Positions 33,899 through 42,473 of a stretch of DNA of 64,000 bases are shown in pieces (the stretch's first letter is position 1; each line of letters begins with the position of its first letter). The translations under genes and the position numbers were made by a program. Below the pieces are notes generated by a model. It searched no databases, was not told the origin of the DNA, and saw only the letters and a list, made by a program, of their open reading frames with translations. Where the stretch lies: contig JAEXAW010000084.1 in NCBI GenBank assembly GCA_023458055.1, positions 214,184-278,183 of the forward strand, given 5' to 3'. The DNA comes from Pseudomonadota bacterium. GTDB lineage: Bacteria; Pseudomonadota; Alphaproteobacteria; Sphingomonadales; Sphingomonadaceae.

Positions 33899-35149
33899 TC
33901 ATTCCCATTTGGGTGCCTTGGCAAAATCGGCTTCGCGAAAGGGCGTGTCGTTGAACAGATAAGGGTAATAAAACCGCCGCAGTTGCGCATGATAAGCGCG
34001 AATGCGGTCCTGATAGGAGAGCCCTGCGTGAAGATCGGTTCGGGCCTCGCGGTGCAATAGCGCCTGCACGCCGACGGCTGGCAATATAAAGCCCACATGT
34101 GAGGTCCATCGGTCGCGCGCTTCGAGACCGTTGCGATACGCCTTGGCTTGCGGCTCTGCTGCAAGATCGCCGAGATGCTGGAAAGCATAATACCATTTCC
34201 AATGGAAACCGCCTTGAATCGGCTTGGTATCCTTCCATTGCGGATGCACCTTGAAAAAGGCCTGCATCGTTTCCTGCTGGGGGCGATCCCAGCCGCCATG
34301 GATTTTCTCGCGTTGTGCGAGCGTCAGTTCGACGCCCTGACGCGCCGGGATGGCGGCGTTGATGCCAATATGCGCCAAGGCGGGGAGGATGAGCGTCAGC
34401 ACCAGCCAGCTTGCCGCCAGCGTCGCGGCATTGGTCACCGAACTCCACCCCTTGCGACCAATCCAAAGGCATAATGCCGTCCAGAAGGCGAGATAGGCGG
34501 CCGACACCATGAGGAACAGCATAATCCCGCCAAAGGCTGCGCCGGACAGGATAGCGCCCAGCGCGAACGGCAGGACCAGCGCCAGCCATAATAAGCCGAT
34601 GCGCAGGACGACGCGTCGTCGCCACAGTCCGGTCTCGTCGCGGGCCATGGCGGCGAGCAAGGCAAATCGCCCCGCCTCGCGCTCGCCCGATTTGAGGTCA
34701 TGCAGAAGCACGATGACAAATAAGGGCGCAAGATAGGTCAGCACAAACGCCCAGTCGAACCGCCCGGGCAGCGCAAGTTCGGCGTTGTAATTTTCGCTTT
34801 CATAAAGCTGGGCCTCAAGCCCAAGCGCCCGGACGCGCAGAATATAGGGTGCAACGTCGCGCTGGCCGATGGCCGCGAAAGCGAGCGCGGAGGGCGCGTC
34901 CCATGTTGCATGGAAGGTGTAATAAGCCGCATTTCCAGCATCGCCCTCCTTCGCAACCCAGTTGGCGATTGCTGCGACATCGGCGGCCTGTTTCGGCTGA
35001 ATGCGCGCGATGGTTTCCTGCTGCCGCGCAATTTCCGCCATGCCGGCCCACACGCTTCCCGCCGCCAATAGCGTCATCAGCAATAGCGCAGGTAGCGCCA
35101 GCCTTTGCCGGAGGAACAGGCGGGCCTCCCAGAGCCAGGGCGCGCTCAT
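33899..35149 (-). CDS. ABC-2 type permease (DUF3526-like), last gene of operon
   Basis: Membrane permease of 416 residues. One membrane segment at the N-terminus (about 18-40), a large extracytoplasmic domain, then five helices from about 138 to 280 and a long soluble tail. The layout matches the NosY/DUF3526-type ABC-2 permeases. It starts inside the stop of the other permease gene (ATGA), so both are coupled. With the ATPase it would form an ABC exporter. Genes for two different permeases suggest a heterodimeric channel. Confidence 0.82.
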   Translation of the reverse strand: MSAPWLWEARLFLRQRLALPALLLMTLLAAGSVWAGMAEIARQQETIARIQPKQAADVAAIANWVAKEGDAGNAAYYTFHATWDAPSALAFAAIGQRDVAPYILRVRALGLEAQLYESENYNAELALPGRFDWAFVLTYLAPLFVIVLLHDLKSGEREAGRFALLAAMARDETGLWRRRVVLRIGLLWLALVLPFALGAILSGAAFGGIMLFLMVSAAYLAFWTALCLWIGRKGWSSVTNAATLAASWLVLTLILPALAHIGINAAIPARQGVELTLAQREKIHGGWDRPQQETMQAFFKVHPQWKDTKPIQGGFHWKWYYAFQHLGDLAAEPQAKAYRNGLEARDRWTSHVGFILPAVGVQALLHREARTDLHAGLSYQDRIRAYHAQLRRFYYPYLFNDTPFREADFAKAPKWE

Positions 35150-36591
35150 GCGGCGTCTCCCAAGCGGCGTGCGGCGAGGCGGAGCCCGATAAGCAGCACC
35201 GCAAGCCAGCCCAACAGGACGAGCAAACCCGGCAAAGCAGCGGTCAATTTTTCGGAGGTCGATGCCGCGCGATAGCTGAAATCGGGAACCTCCCGCCAAT
35301 TTTTGGCGTCGATACGAACGCGCCGCGCCGCTTCCGGGTCTTTGTTGCGGTTGCCGTCATCATCATAGGTGATTGCCTTTGCCTGCAACGCGTTCAATTG
35401 CTGGACTATCTTGAAACGATAGGCCTCGGCCTGCGACAGGAAGCGGCGATGTCCTTCAAGGTCGGTGCCCGACGCCGACATGGAGAGACGCCGCAACGCT
35501 ATCGCCGGGCTGATCACCCCAATGAGATCGGTTTGCCTGCTTTGCGCCCGGTGCGCGGCAAATTGGCGGTCGGCATAATCATCGAACAGCCTGGAGGTCA
35601 GTTTTTCGCCCTCCATCGCCAACAATCCGCGATAGTTGACGGGCAGGTCTTCAACCTTGTCGACGCCATATTGCTGCAAGGTGCGCGCCTTGAAGGCGTT
35701 GAAATGGGGGTCGTCCGGATTGTGGCTGTCGCCCATGCTTCTGAGGTCCTTCTGGACCGCGATATCGGTCTCCAGCCGGGTGAGCGTAGGATTGGCCGCG
35801 ACCGCAAGGTCGGGCGCAAGCCGGGGCAACAGAATGACGGCAAAGGCCCAGAGGCCAATCAGCGTCATCAGCGCAGTTCGGGCATGACCGGACAGCGCCG
35901 AAACGATCACGACCAGCAACACCCAGATGGCGAGATACAGCGCATAACCGCCCAACAGGAACAGGCCGGGCGCGAGTGGCGCGCCTTCAGCGAGGATCAG
36001 CCAGACGAGCGCGAGCGCGGCACGGGCCAGCATCAGAGCGGCCACCCGGCCCAGCCCCAGCGCCTTGCCGAGGATCAGGGTGTGAGGCGAAACGCCATGC
36101 GCGAATAACTGCCGGATAGTCCCCCGCTCGCGCTCGCGGGCAACCGCACCGAAGCCGATGAAGATCAGGATCAGCGGCGCCAGCGCTTGCAACACGAAGG
36201 TCGGGGTGAGTTGCCCGAAGCGGACAAGCAAGGAGCTTTGCCGGACATCGCCGAAATTGGCGCTGTTTTGCCGGTGGCCTTCGAGGAAAATTGTGTTGCC
36301 AGTGAAGGCATCAACCCCGGGGTCGAACGCTGCGAGAACCGGCAGCGGGCGGAACACGAAATGCCCATAATGCACCATGCGGTGCGGATGGCGGGCAGGG
36401 GCACCATCAAAGGCGGTATCGGCCTGGTGCTGGAACCGCGCGCGGATGGCATCGCTCGCGTCGCGCTGGGCGATCGAGGTCAAGGCAGCGATGACCGACA
36501 GCGCAAGCAGCATCACCAGTCCGAGCATTGCCACACGGTTGCGGCGCAGCAAGCGCCACTCGTCATTGGCAATCAACCGGATGCTGTTCAT
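35146..36591 (-). CDS. ABC-2 type permease (DUF3526-like), first permease
   Basis: Membrane permease of 481 residues with a transmembrane segment at about 20-40, a large extracytoplasmic loop (about 45-120), helices clustered at about 125-265, another soluble loop of 160 residues and a final helix (about 455-475). It has the RERERGTIRQLFAHGVSP cytoplasmic coupling helix near 150-168 typical of ABC-2 permeases. It overlaps the ATPase gene (ATGA) and the second permease gene (ATGA). Substrate unknown. Confidence 0.85.
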   Translation of the reverse strand: MNSIRLIANDEWRLLRRNRVAMLGLVMLLALSVIAALTSIAQRDASDAIRARFQHQADTAFDGAPARHPHRMVHYGHFVFRPLPVLAAFDPGVDAFTGNTIFLEGHRQNSANFGDVRQSSLLVRFGQLTPTFVLQALAPLILIFIGFGAVARERERGTIRQLFAHGVSPHTLILGKALGLGRVAALMLARAALALVWLILAEGAPLAPGLFLLGGYALYLAIWVLLVVIVSALSGHARTALMTLIGLWAFAVILLPRLAPDLAVAANPTLTRLETDIAVQKDLRSMGDSHNPDDPHFNAFKARTLQQYGVDKVEDLPVNYRGLLAMEGEKLTSRLFDDYADRQFAAHRAQSRQTDLIGVISPAIALRRLSMSASGTDLEGHRRFLSQAEAYRFKIVQQLNALQAKAITYDDDGNRNKDPEAARRVRIDAKNWREVPDFSYRAASTSEKLTAALPGLLVLLGWLAVLLIGLRLAARRLGDAA

Positions 36592-37298
36592 GCCGCAACC
36601 GCCTCGCCATAACGGCGGTGGAGAGCCATGACATCATAGCCCTGTTCGCGTTTCACTTCCTCGACAATGCGCCCGGCGTCGAGAAAGCCGATCCGGTCGG
36701 CGCAGTCGGCAGCTCCAAGCAGGTCGTGCGTGACCATCAGGATCGCGGTGCCGCGCGCCTTCAGCGTCGCAAGCAGGGCGTTGAAATCAGCGGTGGCGCG
36801 GGGGTCGAGACCGGAGGTGGGCTCGTCGAGCAACAGCACCGGTACCTGCCTCACCACCGCAAGCGCGATGGCGACTTTTTGCCGCATGCCCTTGGAAAAG
36901 CCGGACAGGGTCCGGGCGCGGGCTTCGTTCTGCAGACCTGCGGCGTCAAACGCGGCTTCAATCTCGGCGCGGCTATGCGTTTCGCCAGCGAGCGCCAGAA
37001 AATAGTCAACATTCTCGCGCGCGGTCAGATGCTCGTAAAGCGCCACATTTTCCGGCAGATAAGCGATGCTGTGCCGAGCAGCCTCGGGATCGGCCGCCGG
37101 ATCGATCCCGGCGACCAGTGCCGAGCCGGACGAGGGCTTCAAAAATCCCAGCAATGTCGACAACGTCGTCGATTTGCCCGCACCATTACCGCCCAGCAGC
37201 GCATAGATTTCGCCTGACGCCACGGTTAGCGAGAGCGCGTCGAGCACGGTCTTGCCGCTGCGCTCGACGCACAGATCCTCTATCCGGATCGCCGACAT
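36588..37298 (-). CDS. ABC transporter ATP-binding protein
   Basis: Nucleotide-binding subunit of 236 residues. Walker A GGNGAGKST at 36-44, signature LSGFSKG at 131-137, Walker B LLLDEP at 155-160 and the H-loop THD near 189 are all intact. Its start shares one base with the TonB-receptor stop (TGATG), so it is the second gene of the operon. In sequence it is like NosF-type exporters. It would drive the two permeases downstream. Confidence 0.93.
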   Translation of the reverse strand: MSAIRIEDLCVERSGKTVLDALSLTVASGEIYALLGGNGAGKSTTLSTLLGFLKPSSGSALVAGIDPAADPEAARHSIAYLPENVALYEHLTARENVDYFLALAGETHSRAEIEAAFDAAGLQNEARARTLSGFSKGMRQKVAIALAVVRQVPVLLLDEPTSGLDPRATADFNALLATLKARGTAILMVTHDLLGAADCADRIGFLDAGRIVEEVKREQGYDVMALHRRYGEAVAA

Positions 37299-39424
37299 CA
37301 GAAGTTGACCCTTGCACCGAGCGTGAACGCCCGCGGGCTGCCCGGTGCGACCCACAGACGGGCGAAGCTGTTCGTGTAATAGGTTTGGTTGAACAGGTTT
37401 TTGACGTCGCCAAACACCTCCAGCCCTTTCGTCAGTTCGACCTTCGCAAAAGCGCGCACCAAGGTGTAGCTTGGCAGGAAGAAGCTGGTTGCCGTTTCGC
37501 CCAACCGCTTGCTCACATGTTGTATGCCAGCGCCCAATGTCAGGCCGTGATCGTCCCCGATCACCAAGCGCTTTGACAACTGGGCATTGAGATTGTGCTT
37601 CGGTATGTTGATCAGAGGATCGCCGGAGCGGATTTGCAGGGCAAAATTGGGGTCAAGCACGTCCGCTTTTGCCTTGGCATCGACAAAGGCATAGGAAAAC
37701 AACAGATCGAAATGTCCGGGCAGCTTGCCGGCCAGATCAAATTCAAAGCCGGTGCTGCCTGCCTTGCCGACCGGAATCGAGAAGCCCGGATTGGCAGCGT
37801 CGGCTGCAAGCACATTGCGCTTTCCCAATTTGAACAGGGAGACGATGCCGTTCAAACTATTATCAAATAGCCCGAATTTCGCGCCTGCTTCGATCGATTT
37901 GCTGAATTCCGGATCAAATAGCTCCCCATTGGCACGTGCACCGAGGTTGGACCGGAAACCTTCCCCATAAGCGAGATAGAGCGATAGCGCCTCCGTCGCC
38001 TTCACAACCAGACCGAATTGCGGGCTTATGCGGCTGAAGGAGCGGTTCTGGCTGGCATTTGTCGCCCGGTCAAGCGAACGGACGACATAGTCATCATAGC
38101 GCAGGCCAATGCGAAGCTGCAGTGCATCAGACAGGCTGATCTGGTCTTGAGCATAGAGGCCATAGGCCTTTTGCTGATCGAGCCGGTCGGTCAATAGCGC
38201 GGTGTTCGGCAGGGGAAAGCGGCCATAAACAGGATTTAATATGTTGATGGCATATTGGGCCGCTTCGGTTGATGTCGCGGTCACCGCTGCGGGACGGAAA
38301 CGCCGGAAAAGCTGACTATTGTCGAATTCGTCATAATCAGCGCCGACTAACAGGCGGTTGCGTAATCCGCCAATTTCGAAATCGCCCGTCAACTCGCCAC
38401 GGACGACGAAATGCTTGCCTTTGTAGCTGCGAAAACGCCGTTGGCGCGACAATAGATGAGGCGTCGCCGGGCGGCCAAGCAACTGTCGGCCACTGGCAAG
38501 CTCGGCTTCGCTGGAAAAACCCTCCAGACTGGTTTTGCGGTAGCTGGTTGCGAGCAACAGGCTCCATTGGTCGGAAAAATCATGTTGCAGCTGCAACTGA
38601 TGGCCGCCGACTTTCGCCTTCAATGGCCCGTCTCCCGGCTCACCCAGAAATGTGCGGCGCGACATTGCGTTTAAATTGCCATCGGGCGCGACGATACCGC
38701 GATCAAAATCGGCTTCGCTGCGGGTCCATTCAAGGTCATAGCTTAATAGGGTGCTGTCGCCGATCTTGAAGGCGACCGACGGCAACAGGCCATAACGCCT
38801 GCCGTCGACCCCTTGGCGAAAACTACCCGTTTTTTCCGAAAATCCGATGAACCGGACGGCCATGGTTTCCCCGAGCGGGATGTTGACATCGGCATCAAGG
38901 CGGACCCGATCAAAGCTGCCATAGAGGCCGGATGCATTGACCTTCAGCCCGTCAAATGCCGCGCGCTTGGTGATGATATTGATGGTGCCCCCGGGTTCGC
39001 CGCGCCCATAGAGCGCTGCTGCGGGTCCCTTGAGGACCTCGATGCGTTCGACCCCCGCGACGTCGCGCGTGCCGCCAAATCCGCGTCCGCCATTGAAACC
39101 GTTGACGAGGTAACCGCTGGGCAGATTGTCATCGCCAGCAAAACCGCGCACCGCAAAGCTGTCCCACAGACCGCCAAAATTATTCTGACGCGCTACCGAT
39201 GCATTGAGGTCCAATGCGTCGGTCAAGCGCTGGATATTATTATCTTCGAGCTGCTTGGCATCAATCGTGGCGATGGCTTGCGGGATTTCCTTCTGTTTGA
39301 AATCACCCCGATAGGGCTGACGGATACCCGTGACCAAGATCTCGGCCTCCTCGACATTTTCAGCCACAGCCGGAACGGCGGCAAGGCTGGAGATACTCGC
39401 CAGCAAAATCGACACGCAACGCAC
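37298..39424 (-). CDS. TonB-dependent siderophore-type receptor
   Basis: Outer-membrane receptor of 708 residues. Signal peptide 1-21 (cut after AVA), plug domain (about 45-160) with the ILVTGIRQPYRGDFK start, GEPGGTINIITKR near 138-150, then a 22-strand beta barrel that ends in GARVNF with the terminal Phe. The barrel pattern is that of ferric-siderophore receptors of the FhuA/FoxA type, though the ligand is unknown. The start is GTG at 39424 with AGGGGAG upstream. It is the first gene of an operon with an ABC-2 transporter, linked by a TGATG overlap. A Fur-like 6-1-6 inverted repeat lies at 39463-39475. Confidence 0.9.
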   Translation of the reverse strand: MRCVSILLASISSLAAVPAVAENVEEAEILVTGIRQPYRGDFKQKEIPQAIATIDAKQLEDNNIQRLTDALDLNASVARQNNFGGLWDSFAVRGFAGDDNLPSGYLVNGFNGGRGFGGTRDVAGVERIEVLKGPAAALYGRGEPGGTINIITKRAAFDGLKVNASGLYGSFDRVRLDADVNIPLGETMAVRFIGFSEKTGSFRQGVDGRRYGLLPSVAFKIGDSTLLSYDLEWTRSEADFDRGIVAPDGNLNAMSRRTFLGEPGDGPLKAKVGGHQLQLQHDFSDQWSLLLATSYRKTSLEGFSSEAELASGRQLLGRPATPHLLSRQRRFRSYKGKHFVVRGELTGDFEIGGLRNRLLVGADYDEFDNSQLFRRFRPAAVTATSTEAAQYAINILNPVYGRFPLPNTALLTDRLDQQKAYGLYAQDQISLSDALQLRIGLRYDDYVVRSLDRATNASQNRSFSRISPQFGLVVKATEALSLYLAYGEGFRSNLGARANGELFDPEFSKSIEAGAKFGLFDNSLNGIVSLFKLGKRNVLAADAANPGFSIPVGKAGSTGFEFDLAGKLPGHFDLLFSYAFVDAKAKADVLDPNFALQIRSGDPLINIPKHNLNAQLSKRLVIGDDHGLTLGAGIQHVSKRLGETATSFFLPSYTLVRAFAKVELTKGLEVFGDVKNLFNQTYYTNSFARLWVAPGSPRAFTLGARVNF

Positions 39425-39462
39425 GTAGGTTTTCTCCCCTGTTTTTCTAAGTTGCGGTCAAG

Positions 39463-39475
39463 TGATATAATATCA
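39463..39475. promoter_or_regulatory. Fur-like 6-1-6 inverted repeat upstream of the receptor operon
   Basis: TGATAT-A-ATATCA, a perfect 6-1-6 inverted repeat, 39-51 bp upstream of the receptor start in an AT-rich spacer. It resembles half of a Fur box (GATAAT units) and lies within the expected promoter, next to a TTGACA hexamer on the minus strand. Iron control is inferred, not shown. Confidence 0.45.
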
Positions 39476-39663
39476 TCTCATTGTCAACCCTTCCCCCTGC
39501 CCTGTTAGTCGGAGCATTACTTCCTCCGTACCGCATCGCTTGGCGAACGGCGCAATTTATCGGATCGCACACGAGAGGCGCAACGTCGGAACGAGCGCCG
39601 GGCGTCGGGTGCTAAGGATGAATATTCGGATGTTCACCGACCGGTTTGCTGCTCGTTAGGCAA

Positions 39664-39740
39664 TGGCGCGCCCTGCAGGATTCGAACCTGCGACCACCCG
39701 CTTAGAAGGCGGGTGCTCTATCCAGCTGAGCTAAGGGCGC
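39664..39740 (-). tRNA. tRNA-Arg (anticodon TCT)
   Basis: Cloverleaf on the minus strand: acceptor GCGCCCT/AGGGCGC, anticodon stem CCCGC/GCGGG with loop CTTCTAA (TCT anticodon), T-arm with GGTTCGAATCC, and an encoded CCA 3' end. Length 77 nt. Confidence 0.95.
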
Positions 39741-39796
39741 GCATCGGGATGATCACCGTTGGTCCGTGCGCATAGCGGGTTCCGCTTTGCCTGTGA

Positions 39797-40588
39797 ATGC
39801 GGTTTATGGCATCACGCGCGGCGATGACCGACTTTATGCCTGATCCTGCCCCCGATCTCAACGCCGGTGTGCCGTCCGGCGCGCCCAAGGCGACCAGCGC
39901 GACTGCGCTCCATAATCATCGCTTCCGCTATTATGATCTGGTGATGGCGGCCTTTGTGACGGTGCTGCTGCTCTCCAACGTGATCGGTGCGGCCAAGTTG
40001 AGCCAGGTCGGCGGATGGACCTTTGGCGCAGGAATCCTGTTTTTCCCCTTGGGCTATGTGCTGGGCGATGTGCTTACCGAGGTGTACGGCTATGCCCGTG
40101 CGCGCCGGGTGATCTGGACCGGCTTTGCCGCGCTCTTGTTCCTCGCCTTCATGAGTTGGGCAGTGGTCGCGATGCCGCCCGCGCCCGATTGGCCCAACCA
40201 GGGCGCTTATGAAGCGGTGTTCGGCAGCACGTGGCGCATCGTCCTCGCGTCGATCACCGCATTCTGGGCCGGCGAATTCGTCAACAGCATCGTTATGGCC
40301 AAGATGAAAGTCTGGACCCGCGGGCGTATGTTGTGGACGCGCACCATCGGATCGACCGTAGTCGGGCAAGGTGTCGATAGTCTGCTCTTTTACCCGATTG
40401 CTTTTCTCGGCATTTGGTCGACCAGTCAGGTTTTGACCGTGATGGTCACCAACTGGGCGATGAAGGTCGTCTGGGAGGCCTTATTGACGCCGGTCACTTA
40501 TGCCGTGGTCGGTTGGCTCAAGGCCAAGGAAGGGGTCGATGTGTTTGACGACCGGACCGATTTCACGCCGTTTGAAACGGACGTTTAA
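39797..40588 (+). CDS. Queuosine precursor transporter YhhQ/QueT-type
   Basis: Inner-membrane protein of up to 263 residues, six or so helices, in the YhhQ (VUT_1) family that takes up the queuosine precursors preQ0/preQ1. Family features are SNVIGAAKL near 68-76, FPLGYVLGDVLTEVYGY near 90-106, and GEFVNSIVMAKMKVWT near 167-182. The N-terminus is longer than in E. coli; the start may be 39806 or 39827, as no ribosome binding site is clear. It is followed 15 bp later by the PfkB-family kinase. Confidence 0.88.
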   Translation: MRFMASRAAMTDFMPDPAPDLNAGVPSGAPKATSATALHNHRFRYYDLVMAAFVTVLLLSNVIGAAKLSQVGGWTFGAGILFFPLGYVLGDVLTEVYGYARARRVIWTGFAALLFLAFMSWAVVAMPPAPDWPNQGAYEAVFGSTWRIVLASITAFWAGEFVNSIVMAKMKVWTRGRMLWTRTIGSTVVGQGVDSLLFYPIAFLGIWSTSQVLTVMVTNWAMKVVWEALLTPVTYAVVGWLKAKEGVDVFDDRTDFTPFETDV

Positions 40589-40603
40589 TATCAGGGCCAA
40601 CCG

Positions 40604-41560
40604 ATGACCATTCTCACCGTCACCGTAAACCCTTCGATCGATGTCGCGTGCAGTGTCGATCGGGTGCAGCATACCCACAAGATGCGCACCTCGGCGGAAA
40701 GCTATGCGCCGGGCGGAGGCGGGGTGAATGTTGCGCGCGTACTGACGCGGCTTGGGGCAGAGGTCACCGCTTGCTACTTCGCGGGCGGGGTGAGCGGGCC
40801 GGTGTTCGACGCGCTCCTCAAAGCCGAAGGGGTGGATGCCCGCTGCATCCCGATTGCTGACGATACACGCATGAGCTTTGACGTTTATGAAGAAGCCAGT
40901 GGCAACGAATATCGCTTCGTCCCCCAAGGCCCGCATTTTTCCCCCGCTGAACTCGCCGCGCTCGAAAGGGTGGTGGCGGAAGCCCGCGCCGACTGGCTGG
41001 TGCTGAGCGGATCGCTGCCGCCCTGGGTGCCTGCCGACCTTTATGTGCGGCTGAAGGCGCTGGCGGCCCCGCATGGCACGCGCTTTGCGCTCGATACATC
41101 GGGCGAGGCGCTCAAGGTGGCGATGGCCGCAGGCGGCTGGGATCTGGTCAAACCGAGCCTCGGCGAATTTGCAGCGCTAACCGGAGAGCCATTCTCGGAC
41201 GCCGAGCCGAGCGCCATCGGTAAGCGCGCGGTCGCGCTGGTGCGTGAGGGCGCGGTCAAGCGAATCGCCGTCTCGATGGGCCATCGCGGCGCGCTCCTCG
41301 CGACGGCGGAAGGCTATCGCTGCTGCTCGGCCATCCCCGTCGAGGCCAAAAGCGCAGTGGGCGCAGGCGACAGTTTTGTGGCAGGCATGGTCGACGCGCT
41401 GGCCCGGGGAGAGAGCGACGAACGGGCCTTTCGCGCTGGCGTTGCGGCGGGCACCGCAGCGGTGTTGACACCCGGCAGCAACCTTGCCCACCCCGAAGAT
41501 ATTGCCCGCCTGTGCGACGCGGTGGTGTGGATCGAGCGCGATGGCTTATCCGCGCGTTAA
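40604..41560 (+). CDS. pfkB: PfkB-family hexose (phospho)kinase
   Basis: Ribokinase-family sugar kinase of 318 residues, similar to 6-phosphofructokinase II and 1-phosphofructokinase (NPSIDVACSVDRV at the start, PGGGGVNVARVL near 36-47, SAVGAGDSFVAGM near 250-262 with the catalytic Asp). Which sugar phosphate it uses cannot be read from sequence; the GGGGVNVAR form fits PfkB. It follows the YhhQ gene closely, but I see no functional link between them. Confidence 0.85.
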   Translation: MTILTVTVNPSIDVACSVDRVQHTHKMRTSAESYAPGGGGVNVARVLTRLGAEVTACYFAGGVSGPVFDALLKAEGVDARCIPIADDTRMSFDVYEEASGNEYRFVPQGPHFSPAELAALERVVAEARADWLVLSGSLPPWVPADLYVRLKALAAPHGTRFALDTSGEALKVAMAAGGWDLVKPSLGEFAALTGEPFSDAEPSAIGKRAVALVREGAVKRIAVSMGHRGALLATAEGYRCCSAIPVEAKSAVGAGDSFVAGMVDALARGESDERAFRAGVAAGTAAVLTPGSNLAHPEDIARLCDAVVWIERDGLSAR

Positions 41561-41672
41561 CCTTCTTTATGTGGTAAACATACTTTTAATCTCGCCCGGT
41601 TCGCGGCATAGATAGCGCAACCGGCCATTTCGGCCCGGCGGGCTCACAGGAATGGGAGAGAGCTTTTTTGCC

Positions 41673-42473
41673 GTGACAGCACCCTTTCGATTTCCCCGCT
41701 TCTTTGTCACCAGCCCCACCCCCTGCCCCTATTTGCCGGGGAAGATGGAGCGCAAGGTCTTTGCCGAACTCGCCGGACCGGACGCGCTTGAACTCAATGA
41801 CGCGCTTGGCCGCATCGGCTTTCGCCGCAGCCAGAATGTCGCCTACCGTCCGAGCTGCCTTACCTGTTCGGCCTGCATTTCGGTCCGGGTCGTCACGCAA
41901 GAATTTGTGCCCAGCGCGAGCCAAAAGAAAACGCTGCGCCGCAATGCCGACCTTGAAGTCAGCGCCTGCCGCCCCTGGGCGACCGACGAACAATTCGACC
42001 TGTTGAGTCGCTATCTTGCCTCGCGCCATCCCGAAGGCGGCATGGCCGACATGGACGAACATGATTATGCCGATATGGTCGAACATAGCACGGTCGACAG
42101 CTATGTGATCGAATATCGCGAACCTTCAGGCGAAGATGGCCGCCCCGGACGGCTGGTCGGGGCCTGTCTCACCGACCGTCAGGGTGACGGCCTGTCGATG
42201 ATCTACAGCTTCTTCGAAACCGGCGAAGGCGCGCGGCCGGGTCTCGGCACCTTCATCATTCTCGACCATATCCAGCGTTCGGCGCGGGTTGGCCTTCCTT
42301 ATGTCTATCTCGGCTATTGGGTCGAGGGTGCGCGGCGGATGGAATATAAGATGCGCTTTCAGCCGCTCGAACGGCTGGGGCCGACCGGCTGGCACCGCTT
42401 TGGCGAAGCGCCGCCGCAACGCGCGACCTTGTTCGATCCGTTCGAGGCCGAACAGCAACTCGCGATGTTATAA
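41673..42473 (+). CDS. bpt: Aspartate/glutamate leucyltransferase
   Basis: N-end-rule aminoacyl-tRNA-protein transferase of 266 residues, Bpt/ATE family, that attaches Leu to proteins with N-terminal Asp or Glu so that ClpAP can degrade them. The conserved N-terminal block FFVTSPTPCPYLPG near 9-22 and the YRPSCLTCSACISVRV cysteine cluster near 55-70 are present, as is the acetyltransferase-like YLGYWVEGARRMEYKMRF near 213-230. The GTG at 41673 gives the family's usual start (MTAPFRFPRFF); an ATG at 41652 is the alternative. It ends inside the convergent hutF gene by 6 bp. Confidence 0.92.
   Translation: MTAPFRFPRFFVTSPTPCPYLPGKMERKVFAELAGPDALELNDALGRIGFRRSQNVAYRPSCLTCSACISVRVVTQEFVPSASQKKTLRRNADLEVSACRPWATDEQFDLLSRYLASRHPEGGMADMDEHDYADMVEHSTVDSYVIEYREPSGEDGRPGRLVGACLTDRQGDGLSMIYSFFETGEGARPGLGTFIILDHIQRSARVGLPYVYLGYWVEGARRMEYKMRFQPLERLGPTGWHRFGEAPPQRATLFDPFEAEQQLAML

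Noticed and set aside
39560..39663. Possible integration site next to tRNA-Arg
   Set aside because: No integrase gene or repeated tRNA end was found in the window.
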